A stretch of DNA of 64,000 nt from Planococcus sp. MB-3u-03 (GTDB lineage Bacteria; Bacillota; Bacilli; Bacillales_A; Planococcaceae). The stretch lies in assembly GCF_002833405.1 (NCBI RefSeq), contig NZ_CP025135.1, positions 2,895,501 through 2,959,500 on the forward strand. Direction: 5' to 3'. The notes below the pieces were generated by a model. It saw nothing but the letters and a program-made list of their open reading frames with translations. It did not search any database and was not told the origin of the DNA. This document shows positions 47,946-55,204 of this stretch, piece after piece (the first letter of the stretch is position 1; every line of letters starts with the position of its first letter). A program made the translations under genes and the position numbers.

Positions 47946-48776
47946 ATGCAAAAACACGGCCATAAATTGATCGGCACATTCGATGTGCAGGCGGAAGTGA
48001 TCCATGAAATCGGTGAATTGAAAGCACAGGGATATAAAGAAGAGGATATGTATGTCGTCGCTTTGAACGGACAGCAGCTGCAGATGGTGCAAGGGCAGAC
48101 GGATGTCCATTTAAATACGGATGAGGGCGATTTCATGGACAAGTTCAAATCGTTCATTTCTGGGGAAGACCCGACAAAAGATGCGCTCAAACAAATGGGC
48201 CTCTCTGAGTCCGAAGCGGACGAGTATTACAAACAAATCCAAAGCGGCAAGATCATACTTTACGTCGACAGTGAATACGGCATGAATTACCAGAACTTCG
48301 ATGCCGCGGCAGCTAGCTTATCTGCAAACAGACAGGCAGAGAATACTAGTCAAAAAACCGAAACACCCGACTTGAGTGACGAACAACCGATGAAACTTCA
48401 CGAAGAACGCTTGGCGGTCGATAAGAAATGGGTGGAATCCGGAAGCGTCGACATCCACAAGAACACGGTCGAAGAACAACAGACACTTGATGTTCCGTAT
48501 GAACGGGAAGAAGTCGAAGTCGAACGCCGCCCAGTCAATCAGGAGCTGTCCGAATATGAAGCGAGCGGCCACTCCGCTGAGACTTATGAAAAAGACGGCC
48601 TTTGGCACATTCCCGTCATCGAAGAACGCCTGGAAGTGCGCAAAGTGAAATACGTCAGCGAGGAAATCATCGTCCATAAACGCAAAGTACAAGAGACGAA
48701 GCATATCAGCGAAACGGTGCAGCGTGAGACAGTTGATATTGATGAGAACAACGTCCAGCGCTACGAAAAACCATAA
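47946..48776 (+). CDS. YflT-YsnF (DUF2382) general stress protein
   Basis: The 276-residue protein has an N-terminal YflT/GSP17M-like domain (KLIGTFDVQAEVIHEIGELK ... YVVAL) and a C-terminal DUF2382/YsnF region (MKLHEERLAVDKKWVESGSV ... VPYEREEVEVERRPVN ... IPVIEERLEVRKVKYVSEEI), rich in Glu, Val and Lys in alternating beta-strand patterns. YsnF and YflT are members of the SigB regulon in Bacillus subtilis, with unknown biochemical role. The start is ATG 47946 behind AGGAGG; the longer frame to 47922 is rejected. The SigB-like promoter upstream agrees with the family. Confidence 0.88.
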   Translation: MQKHGHKLIGTFDVQAEVIHEIGELKAQGYKEEDMYVVALNGQQLQMVQGQTDVHLNTDEGDFMDKFKSFISGEDPTKDALKQMGLSESEADEYYKQIQSGKIILYVDSEYGMNYQNFDAAAASLSANRQAENTSQKTETPDLSDEQPMKLHEERLAVDKKWVESGSVDIHKNTVEEQQTLDVPYEREEVEVERRPVNQELSEYEASGHSAETYEKDGLWHIPVIEERLEVRKVKYVSEEIIVHKRKVQETKHISETVQRETVDIDENNVQRYEKP

Positions 48777-48780
48777 ATAC

Positions 48781-48817
48781 AAAAAAGGTGATTCCGAATT
48801 TTCGGAATCACCTTTTT
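48781..48817. terminator. Bidirectional terminator
   Basis: AAAAGGTGATTCCGAA and TTCGGAATCACCTTTTT form a perfect hairpin between convergent genes. Confidence 0.92.
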
Positions 48818-48824
48818 CAATGGA

Positions 48825-50228
48825 TTAATGCTTGGCCGGGTTCGGCTTTTCGCCTTTTCCTTTTTGCAGCACTTTCAAGCCTTGCCCCATGTCAGATGCG
48901 AGCACATAGTTGCGGTCGACGAACACGCCCCATACATCCGCCTGCTCCGGCACATATTGGCCGATCTGCTCAGGATTGCTTGGGTCTGTGATATCCACCA
49001 TGTAGACGCCGCCTGCATAATGGCTCAAGTACAGCGTATTGCCGTGAACTTTCGGGTCATGCACAGTATTGGCAAATGTCGGGCCATCCTCTACTTTTTC
49101 CGTCAAATCCGTCTTGAATTCGCTTAGCAGTTTCGGATTCGCTTTATCTTTAATATCGAAGATTCGCGTATAGCCATAGGATTCTTCATAGCCTGCTCTG
49201 ACAGGCGTCGACACTTCGCGTGTTTCAATCAGGACATTTCCGCCTTTCGCAAGAGCTGCGGAATGGGCGGCTCCTTGCTGTTCTGAAGAATAATCAGTGC
49301 GGCCGATATACACCGGGTTCTCCGGATCCTGGATATCGAAAATCACAGTGCCGAGGTCCCACATCGAGACGTAAGCGTATTGCGCGTTGTGGTCGGTGAT
49401 GACACTGTGGTTGAAGACAGCGCGTGTTTTGCCGTCCGGCGCGTTCCAGTTATAGCCATTGAACGAGTCAGGCACTTCCGGAAGGCTTCGCGGATCGAAC
49501 TGCCACAGTGTTTCAGGATTCGCCGGATCGGAAACATCGACAATTTGGAAATCGTGTTCTTCTCCGCCGCTGTAGATATCAGCATACGGATTCGAGGCAA
49601 ATACCAGTGCGCGGTCGCCTTGCATCGTCAAATACAATTCATGCGTTCCGCGTGTATCCGCATAGGTCTCCCAATAACCTAGCTTTTTCGGTGCGTGTGG
49701 ATCGGTTACGTCATATAGCAGGAAGCCTCCCGCTGTATCCGCATGGCGGTCTCTTTGCTGCACGCTGACCACTGCCAGATCGCCTTTAAAATCAGCTGTG
49801 TTCACGCTTTTGACGATGACTTTCTCCTGCCAAGTTCCGGCTACGTCGTCATGGCCGAAAACCGACACTTCTTTCGGATTGGACGGATCTTTCAAATCGA
49901 AGACACGGACTCCGCCGTTGCCGCCATTTGCTGTATGTGTCCCAAGATACGCAAACCCTTTATGCGCGTAGACATCGGCCGTGTTATTCTGGACGCCCGC
50001 CAACTCCTTGATCTGCACGGCAGCCGACTCGGTCAAGTTCGAGACATTTTTCGACCCTGACATGCTGGCGTCGCTCAAATTCAGCATTTCTTCATTGGAG
50101 AAAACAGCACGCTCCCCTTTCGACAAATCACTGCCATCCAGTGCATCATGCGCCATGCTAGACGGTGCAAATGAGAAGACGAGAGCAGAAGCCAGAGCTA
50201 CATTTAAAAACGGTTTATGAATTTTCAA
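48825..50228 (-). CDS. Secreted LVIVD-repeat beta-propeller protein
   Basis: The 467-residue protein has a signal peptide (KPFLNVALASALVFSFAPSS, cleaved near MAHD) and many LVIVD-type repeats: short blades of the form VFDLKDPSNPKEV, LYDVTDPHAPKKLGYW, IVDVSDPANPETLWQF and MVDITDPSNPEQIGQY. These predict a seven-bladed beta-propeller outside the cell. Function is unknown; it probably binds a protein or surface ligand. The start is TTG at 50228 behind GGAGGG. Longer in-frame readings to 50345 cross the promoter at 50266-50294. Confidence 0.88.
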   Translation of the reverse strand: MKIHKPFLNVALASALVFSFAPSSMAHDALDGSDLSKGERAVFSNEEMLNLSDASMSGSKNVSNLTESAAVQIKELAGVQNNTADVYAHKGFAYLGTHTANGGNGGVRVFDLKDPSNPKEVSVFGHDDVAGTWQEKVIVKSVNTADFKGDLAVVSVQQRDRHADTAGGFLLYDVTDPHAPKKLGYWETYADTRGTHELYLTMQGDRALVFASNPYADIYSGGEEHDFQIVDVSDPANPETLWQFDPRSLPEVPDSFNGYNWNAPDGKTRAVFNHSVITDHNAQYAYVSMWDLGTVIFDIQDPENPVYIGRTDYSSEQQGAAHSAALAKGGNVLIETREVSTPVRAGYEESYGYTRIFDIKDKANPKLLSEFKTDLTEKVEDGPTFANTVHDPKVHGNTLYLSHYAGGVYMVDITDPSNPEQIGQYVPEQADVWGVFVDRNYVLASDMGQGLKVLQKGKGEKPNPAKH

Positions 50229-50265
50229 TAGAATCCCTCCAAGGTTTAGTTCGCTAGTCGAATAA

Positions 50266-50294
50266 AGTATAGAGGGCGCAAGATCCCAGTACAA
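50266..50294 (-). promoter_or_regulatory. SigA-type promoter of the LVIVD gene
   Basis: On the minus strand TTGTAC, a 17-bp spacer and TATACT lie about 38 bp before the TTG start. Confidence 0.65.
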
Positions 50295-50472
50295 TAGCAT
50301 ACGCCAAAATTTTCTAAATATTACAAAAGATAAATAAATTGTCACAACAGCTCTCGTGTTTCTGTACCTAGCTTTTTCTCTCCACTCTTTTCAATCAACA
50401 GCCTGATAAGCAATTTGTTTTAGTTTTCCTGTAAATCCAAAGCTGTTCTACAAGAGGTCCCACAAAGCTAAT

Positions 50473-50507
50473 AAAAGAGCCGCCGCGTAGAAGCGATGGC
50501 TCTTTTG
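50473..50507 (-). terminator. Terminator of the YIP1 gene
   Basis: AAAAGAGCC and GGCTCTTTT form a hairpin with T-runs, about 20 bp after the stop. Confidence 0.78.
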
Positions 50508-50526
50508 TTTGGTCATTTATTATGAT

Positions 50527-51165
50527 TTAGAATGCGGCAAACAGGAACATCGCTAACAGGGTAATGATCCCAACTGCCAGCAGCACGGACGGGATCACAA
50601 TTACGAAAAACCCTTTCCACGCTGAAAATCGCTGTGCTTCTCCAACTGCTTTGCACTGGATAACGAAAGTCCAGATGCCAACGATAATCACGGCTGCTAG
50701 AAGTAAAAAGCCGATCACCATACCGAGACCCGTGTCAGGTTCTGCCACACCAGGTTCGATTTCCGTATAGAAAGTCGAAGGCGATGTGAGGAGCCAGATC
50801 AGCCACATCGGCAATAGCCAAATTTGCGGAATGCTTGAAGTGACGACTGCACGGAACATTTCCGAATACGTTCCGACACCGCCAAATAGTTTGCCCAATA
50901 GCTTATAAATGCCGGAAATGATGGCAATCCCAGCGACTGCAGAAAGCGGCCCGAGCAGCAAGGCGCCAACAATCACTCCAATGGCCGGAAACATTTCCTC
51001 TCCGCCGGAAGCCCCGGAAAGTGCCCCTGCAAATCCAACCAATACCAAAAGCAAGACGATAAAGCTGGTGGTTTTTTCTTCGATGACGTAGCGCACCGTC
51101 TCGCGTGGGCGCGTCCAAATGGCCGTAAATGGGTTCAGTTCAGCGTACGCAGTCGGCTCATTCAT
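50527..51165 (-). CDS. YIP1-family membrane protein
   Basis: The 212-residue protein has a short cytoplasmic N-terminus with LNPFTAIWTRPRETVRYVIE, the usual start of bacterial Yip1 domains, then five membrane segments (SFIVLLLVLVGFAGALSG, AIGVIVGALLLGPLSAVAGIA, IWLLPMWLIWLL, MVIGFLLLAAVIIVGIW, GFFVIVIPSVLLAVGIITLL). Its function is unknown. The ATG at 51165 has only a weak RBS of its own. A 15-codon frame with a strong RBS (AAGGGGGA) at 51158-51205 overlaps its start by 8 bp, so translation may be coupled, or the gene may have suffered a one-base frameshift at its 5' end. Confidence 0.85.
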   Translation of the reverse strand: MNEPTAYAELNPFTAIWTRPRETVRYVIEEKTTSFIVLLLVLVGFAGALSGASGGEEMFPAIGVIVGALLLGPLSAVAGIAIISGIYKLLGKLFGGVGTYSEMFRAVVTSSIPQIWLLPMWLIWLLTSPSTFYTEIEPGVAEPDTGLGMVIGFLLLAAVIIVGIWTFVIQCKAVGEAQRFSAWKGFFVIVIPSVLLAVGIITLLAMFLFAAF

Positions 51166-51205
51166 CCAGCAGCCCGCCTTGTTTCCCTTTTTCTGTATAC
51201 TTCAT
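51158..51205 (-). CDS. Short leader frame upstream of YIP1
   Basis: A 15-residue frame (MKYTEKGKQGGLLDE) starts at ATG 51205, seven bases after AAGGGGG, and its TGA at 51158 overlaps the YIP1 start. If one base is dropped at the junction, the reading runs on as LLDE-EPTAYAEL, so it may be the original N-terminus of YIP1. Its reality as a separate peptide is unproven. Confidence 0.4.
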   Translation of the reverse strand: MKYTEKGKQGGLLDE

Positions 51206-51290
51206 CAATAATTCCCCCTTTTATTCCCATCTAATCATACTCTCCTATACTTGTAAATGACTGGAAGGAGAACAACTTGCTGCCGCTAAT

Positions 51291-51324
51291 AAAAAAAGCC
51301 TAAGCAGTCGCTGCCTAAGCTTTT
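51291..51324 (-). terminator. Terminator of the SDR pair
   Basis: AAAGCCTAAGCAG and CTGCCTAAGCTTTT form a hairpin with two mismatches and seven T on the minus strand; it overlaps the last codons of the SDR gene. Confidence 0.65.
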
Positions 51325-52202
51325 GGATTTCCCTCTTCTGGTTCTTTCACGGCCTGTTCAGGTTCGTGAAGCGTTCCGCTATGCGGTGCTTCAGGCGGTG
51401 TTTTCTCTAAATTCAGCTTGATGAATTTTGCCGAGCGCTTTTCCAGCATCTTCGGCGCAATCCGCGTCAACATGCGCACGGTCTTCATCTTCCGTCCGAC
51501 TTCAACGACTTCTTTTGGTTCATCGATCAAATCAATAATGACCTTGACCGACTGCATCGGGTCATCCATCGGCTTCATGTCGACCACATGGCCCGAGTAA
51601 TTCCCAGCGTGTTCGAACCACGGGGTATCGGTCGCCCATGGGAGCACGGAACAAACATGGATGTCGCGATATCCTTCCAGCTTCATTTCTTCGTTGAGCG
51701 CCGAACTGAAACCGAGCACTGCATGTTTGCTGGCGCTATAGCCGGTGAAATAAGGAAATGCGACATCGCTTGCTACCGACCCGATATTGATCAAGGTGCC
51801 GCTGCCGATTTCCTTGAAATGGCGAAGTGCAAAATGGCTGCCGTTGACGGTCCCTTTGACATTCACCTCCACCATGCGCGCAAGGTCTTCAAGGGGAATA
51901 TCCGTGAACGGGCCGATCACACCGACGCCCGCGTTATTGATCCACACATCGATTTTCCCGAAACTGGTCAGTGCCTCCTCGAATAGCCAAGCGACGTCCG
52001 CTTCACGACTGACATCCATCGTAACTGCAATGGCGTTTGGCCCGAGTTCACTCGCCAGTGCTTCGATCAAGCCGGTGCTCCGCGCTGCCAGGACCAGATT
52101 CGCGCCATCCTTCGCCAATTGCCGTGCCACTTCTTTGCCGAGGCCGCTGGAGGCGCCGGTGATGACGATCGTTTTGCCGCGCCGTGATTTTTCCTGTGCC
52201 AT
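51315..52202 (-). CDS. SDR oxidoreductase, second gene of a pair
   Basis: The 295-residue classical SDR has TGASSGLGKEVARQL at residue 14, NNAGVGVIGPF near 90, the catalytic Ser in LINIGSVASD and YSASK near 155. The C-terminal 50 residues (KMLEKRSAKFIKLNLEKTPP, then acidic HSGTLHEPEQAVKEPEEG) go beyond the core, and the SGTLHEP / GSLHEP tail is shared with the neighbouring SDR, showing recent common origin. It starts behind GGGGGGAGG, 18 bp after the stop of that neighbour, so both are co-transcribed. Substrate unknown. The promoter of the pair looks like SigB. Confidence 0.9.
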   Translation of the reverse strand: MAQEKSRRGKTIVITGASSGLGKEVARQLAKDGANLVLAARSTGLIEALASELGPNAIAVTMDVSREADVAWLFEEALTSFGKIDVWINNAGVGVIGPFTDIPLEDLARMVEVNVKGTVNGSHFALRHFKEIGSGTLINIGSVASDVAFPYFTGYSASKHAVLGFSSALNEEMKLEGYRDIHVCSVLPWATDTPWFEHAGNYSGHVVDMKPMDDPMQSVKVIIDLIDEPKEVVEVGRKMKTVRMLTRIAPKMLEKRSAKFIKLNLEKTPPEAPHSGTLHEPEQAVKEPEEGNPKA

Positions 52203-52220
52203 GCCGCCTCCCCCCTTTCT

Positions 52221-53129
52221 TCACTGTTCTTCTTGTTGTTCGAAGCGTTCCCGCAAATCTCCTGAAACCGCACGCCCTTCTTCAATCGGCTCGTGCAAGC
52301 TGCCGGAAGTCAATTCCGCAGCTGGCGCTGATTCGATCATCTCTTTGAGTTCGTGGCCGCTGAGCCCCTTCGCAACCGCTGGAAGGAACTGCCCGAAAAT
52401 GGCAGCCGCTTTGCCCTTGCCGCCGACTTCCAAGGTCTTTTGCGGCTCATCGATCAAACCAAGAATGGCATCGATCACTTTCGCCGGATCATCCGGCGGC
52501 CCGACCAGGATTTCATGTCCTGAATAATTGGCTGCATGTTCTGTCCACGGGGTATCGGTAACCCAAGGATCGATTGAACAGATATGGACATCCGGGTAGT
52601 CTCCCAGCCGAAGTTCTTCGTACAAGCCGTTCGATAATCCGCTGACCCCGAATTTGCTGCCGGTATAGGCTGCTCCGTAAGGCATCGGAATCTTGCTCGC
52701 AAATGACGAGACATTGATCAAGATACCGGACTGCTGCTGTTTGAAGCGGCGCAGCGCAAAATGACTGCCATAAATGGTGCCAAGCAAATTCACTTCCACG
52801 GTCCGGTTCAAATCGCGCAGCGGCGTATCGATAAACGGCCCGTAAACACCGATTCCTGCGTTATTGATCCACACATCAATGCGCCCGAAATTATTCATCG
52901 CCGCCCTATGCAAACTTTCCACATCCCTGACCTTGCTGACATCGGCCGTCACCGGAATGACCAATGGCCCGAGCGAGTCCGCGAGCTCTTCGATCAACCG
53001 TGTCCTGCGGGCAGCAATGACCAATTTTGCTTGTTGACTTGCCAAGCGCTCCGCCAACCCACGGCCGATTCCGCTTGACGCTCCTGTAATGACCACGACT
53101 TTGCCTTGATTCGAATGCTTTGCCGCCAC
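52221..53129 (-). CDS. SDR oxidoreductase, first gene of a pair
   Basis: The 302-residue classical SDR has TGASSGIGRGLAERL near residue 15, NNAGIGVYGPF near 90, the catalytic Ser in LINVSSFASK and YTGSK near 155. The C-terminal extension contains LTSGSLHEPIEEG, like its neighbour. The start is GTG at 53129 behind AAAGGAGG. The two proteins are similar along their whole length, which indicates tandem duplication. The SigB-like promoter at 53174-53199 suggests induction under general stress. The reaction is not predictable from sequence. Confidence 0.9.
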   Translation of the reverse strand: MAAKHSNQGKVVVITGASSGIGRGLAERLASQQAKLVIAARRTRLIEELADSLGPLVIPVTADVSKVRDVESLHRAAMNNFGRIDVWINNAGIGVYGPFIDTPLRDLNRTVEVNLLGTIYGSHFALRRFKQQQSGILINVSSFASKIPMPYGAAYTGSKFGVSGLSNGLYEELRLGDYPDVHICSIDPWVTDTPWTEHAANYSGHEILVGPPDDPAKVIDAILGLIDEPQKTLEVGGKGKAAAIFGQFLPAVAKGLSGHELKEMIESAPAAELTSGSLHEPIEEGRAVSGDLRERFEQQEEQ

Positions 53130-53173
53130 AGCGCTCGCCTCCTTTTTAAAAAAGCGCAGAATTTTGTATTTAA

Positions 53174-53199
53174 ATACCCCTTTTAAACGCCCAGGAAAC
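53174..53199 (-). promoter_or_regulatory. Putative SigB promoter of the SDR pair
   Basis: On the minus strand GTTTCC, a 14-bp spacer and a perfect GGGTAT lie about 45 bp before the GTG start. Confidence 0.55.
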
Positions 53200-53494
53200 G
53201 CTTCGCGGAGGGAGTTGAAAAGAACAGTGCTAAGGGTTTAGCCATTGTTATACGGGACCCGCCCAAACACCTACCTAAGGTTAGGGTTGGGTACCGGATT
53301 TCCCCATATTTAAAGAGCGGCACTTGTGGAATGACGCTCTAGGAGAGAGGCATTGACGCCGCCCAAGATTTTTACGCCACCGGATCGATTGCAGCGCCTA
53401 AGAGGATGTCACGCTGCAGCGGCGCATGTTCGCGATTCGGTTCCGATATGAATGCCGCTGTACCTGGTCGCTCAACCGCCGGGCAAGCTGGCAG
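53200..53494. other. Non-coding stretch with one hairpin
   Basis: No convincing gene. A hairpin with arms CCCAA-CCTACC and GGTTAGG-TTGGG lies at about 53261-53291 but has no T-run. The remainder is GC-rich and without recognisable structure. Confidence 0.4.
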
Positions 53495-54364
53495 TCAATC
53501 GCCTTTTTTGACACTCAACACGGTAATCGTCAGAAGGATGACCGCCATGCCGGCTAATTGCATCATGCTCAATTCCTCACCAAGCAACACGATCCCGAAC
53601 AAGGCCGCTGTCACAGGCTCCACCATTGCGATAATCGAAGCGGTGGATGGCGCCGTCCGTTTGATGCCGATCGTATACAGCGCAAACGACAAGCCGGCGC
53701 CAAGGATGCCGATGGCGATAAACCAGCCGATATCTCCAGACTTCAAGACCGAAGCCGCTTCCTCGAAGTTCACAAAGAAAGACAAGGCCACACAAAATGC
53801 CAAAAACGCCAAGGCCAGCACCGTCTGCGGCTCGCCGGCTTCCGCCGACTTCTTGAACCCGAAGATGAACAAGGCATAGTATAAGCCAGCTGCCAAGCCT
53901 GTCGCGACGCCCGCCAGATTCACTGCCGAAGAACCGGTATCATATGCTTCGGTCAATAACACGATGCCTGCCAGCACGCTGAATATGCACATCCATTTAA
54001 ACCAGGTCGAACGCTCGATGCGCAACAGGAAAGAAGCGAGCATGACGAATAACGGGGCGGTATACATCAAGGTCGCCGCAATCGGGACGCTTGTCGACTC
54101 GATGCTCAGAAAGTAGAACGTAAAATTCCCCGCTACCCCGATGCCCGCCACAATAGACCAAAGAATCAACGGAGCAGAGAATATTTTCCCGCCTTTTCGG
54201 CTAAGGGCAAACCAGCCCGTAAAACAAAGCAGCGCGACAGCTCCCCGGTAAAATGAAATGACCAGCGGATCCCAGCCTTTATCCATTAGAATATCTGCAA
54301 GCCCTCCTGTAATTCCCCAAAAAATCGCAGCCAAAATGATCATCGCGCTTCCCGAAAACTTCAT
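53495..54364 (-). CDS. EamA/DMT-family transporter
   Basis: The 289-residue membrane protein has ten predicted segments formed by two EamA repeats: first MIILAAIFWGITGGLADILMDKG with PLVISFYRGAVALL, second LAGVATGLAAGLYYALFIFGFKK with IAMVEPVTAALFGIVLLGEELS, the typical end of EamA halves. It probably exports a metabolite or amino acid; the substrate is unknown. The start is ATG 54364 behind AGGAG; the longer in-frame reading to 54511 lacks an RBS. An unusually GC-rich, hairpin-prone leader of about 300 bp lies upstream. Confidence 0.9.
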   Translation of the reverse strand: MKFSGSAMIILAAIFWGITGGLADILMDKGWDPLVISFYRGAVALLCFTGWFALSRKGGKIFSAPLILWSIVAGIGVAGNFTFYFLSIESTSVPIAATLMYTAPLFVMLASFLLRIERSTWFKWMCIFSVLAGIVLLTEAYDTGSSAVNLAGVATGLAAGLYYALFIFGFKKSAEAGEPQTVLALAFLAFCVALSFFVNFEEAASVLKSGDIGWFIAIGILGAGLSFALYTIGIKRTAPSTASIIAMVEPVTAALFGIVLLGEELSMMQLAGMAVILLTITVLSVKKGD

Positions 54365-54690
54365 AAAGCAAGCTCCTATCCGTTCCCAGTATTGTCGGCC
54401 GGCACATGCAGCCATGCGCTGCCCATTTCCCCTGTTATTGCCAGCGCAAGCACCCCGCAAACTCTCTCGTCCCGATTTCATGCTGGGCGCTTTTTCACAA
54501 GGAAAATGCAAGTGAAATGTGCAGCCGGCTGAAAGGGACTAGCCGGTTGCCCGGCGCATCGCCCCCTTCCCATCATCGCGGCCAATCGCATGCGATGGTT
54601 GCCCACAATCCCGGCAAAGACCCGAAGGCAGCGCTGTTTGGATAACACCCCAAAAAACCCGCGGTGCTTCGCATACATTTTTCGGTATCG
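54365..54690 (-). other. GC-rich leader with alternative hairpins before EamA gene
   Basis: No gene is supported here. On the minus strand several stems compete: GCCGG-GCAA-CCGGC, with a GNRA-type loop, versus CCGGCT and AGCCGG around a 10-base loop; likewise the palindrome ATCGCATGCGAT versus CCATCGC / GCGATGATGG. GCAGC-GCATG-GCTGC lies nearer to the start. Overlapping alternatives are typical of regulatory RNA, but I match it to no known class. Confidence 0.35.
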
Positions 54691-54741
54691 GGTATGGACA
54701 AAGACCCAAACGAAATTCTACAGAAAGACAGGTGCAACTAT

Positions 54742-55041
54742 ATGCCGCCATTAAACCAGCCCGACCTCTCGCGCATAAAGGAATTGAATCCCGATACATT
54801 CGGTGAAGACTATCCCGTTCGCCGGACGGTCGTCGAGACGACGCTCTACTCAGCTTACTTTGTTCCTACAGCAGGAACGGAAGTCCCGCCTTACGACATT
54901 CTCGTCATCGAGCATCCGCCCGCTACGCCAGTCTCTGCCTTCATCTGGTGCCGGCGCATCCAAGGAACGGGCACAAAGATGGAAGTCGTCAAGGAAATCA
55001 CCAACGCCATCGATTATCTGCGGCAACGGAAAAACGGATAA
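54742..55041 (+). CDS. Small hypothetical protein, 99 residues
   Basis: I do not recognise this soluble protein (residues such as FGEDYPVRRTVVETTLYSAYF and a C-terminal helix VKEITNAIDYLRQRKNG). The start is placed at ATG 54742, seven bases after AGGTG; an in-frame ATG at 54694 is an alternative. It is followed by a terminator-like hairpin. It is divergent from the EamA gene across the structured leader. Nothing links it to a known system. Confidence 0.65.
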   Translation: MPPLNQPDLSRIKELNPDTFGEDYPVRRTVVETTLYSAYFVPTAGTEVPPYDILVIEHPPATPVSAFIWCRRIQGTGTKMEVVKEITNAIDYLRQRKNG

Positions 55042-55082
55042 CTGCCTGACGGTTTTCGCCGCATGCAGCCGTTTTTATTTTT
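55042..55082 (+). terminator. Terminator of the 99-residue protein gene
   Basis: CTGC-CGG and CCG-GCAG arms form a hairpin followed by CCGTTTTTATTTTT. Confidence 0.65.
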
Positions 55083-55204
55083 CATTGTTTATTGCCATAA
55101 ATTTCTTTTAAATATAAGCTTTATGGGTATTTTTTCTGTACTTTCGTACTGCTTAACTGGGGTATAATAGTCCCCATAATCTGATCGCGAAAGGACTGTT
55201 CCCT

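Noticed and set aside
53281..53295. Telomere-like GGTTAGGGTTGGG motif
   Set aside because: It is a single short occurrence and one arm of a hairpin; there is no tandem array.
54478..54678. Open frame of 66 codons on the minus strand in the EamA leader
   Set aside because: There is no RBS and the translation is Arg/Cys/Pro-rich like random GC-rich sequence; competing hairpins explain the region better.
54365..54690. SAM-I riboswitch, suggested by GGCAACC in the EamA leader
   Set aside because: The GGCAACC block occurs, but the other conserved SAM-I blocks and a closing outer stem are missing.
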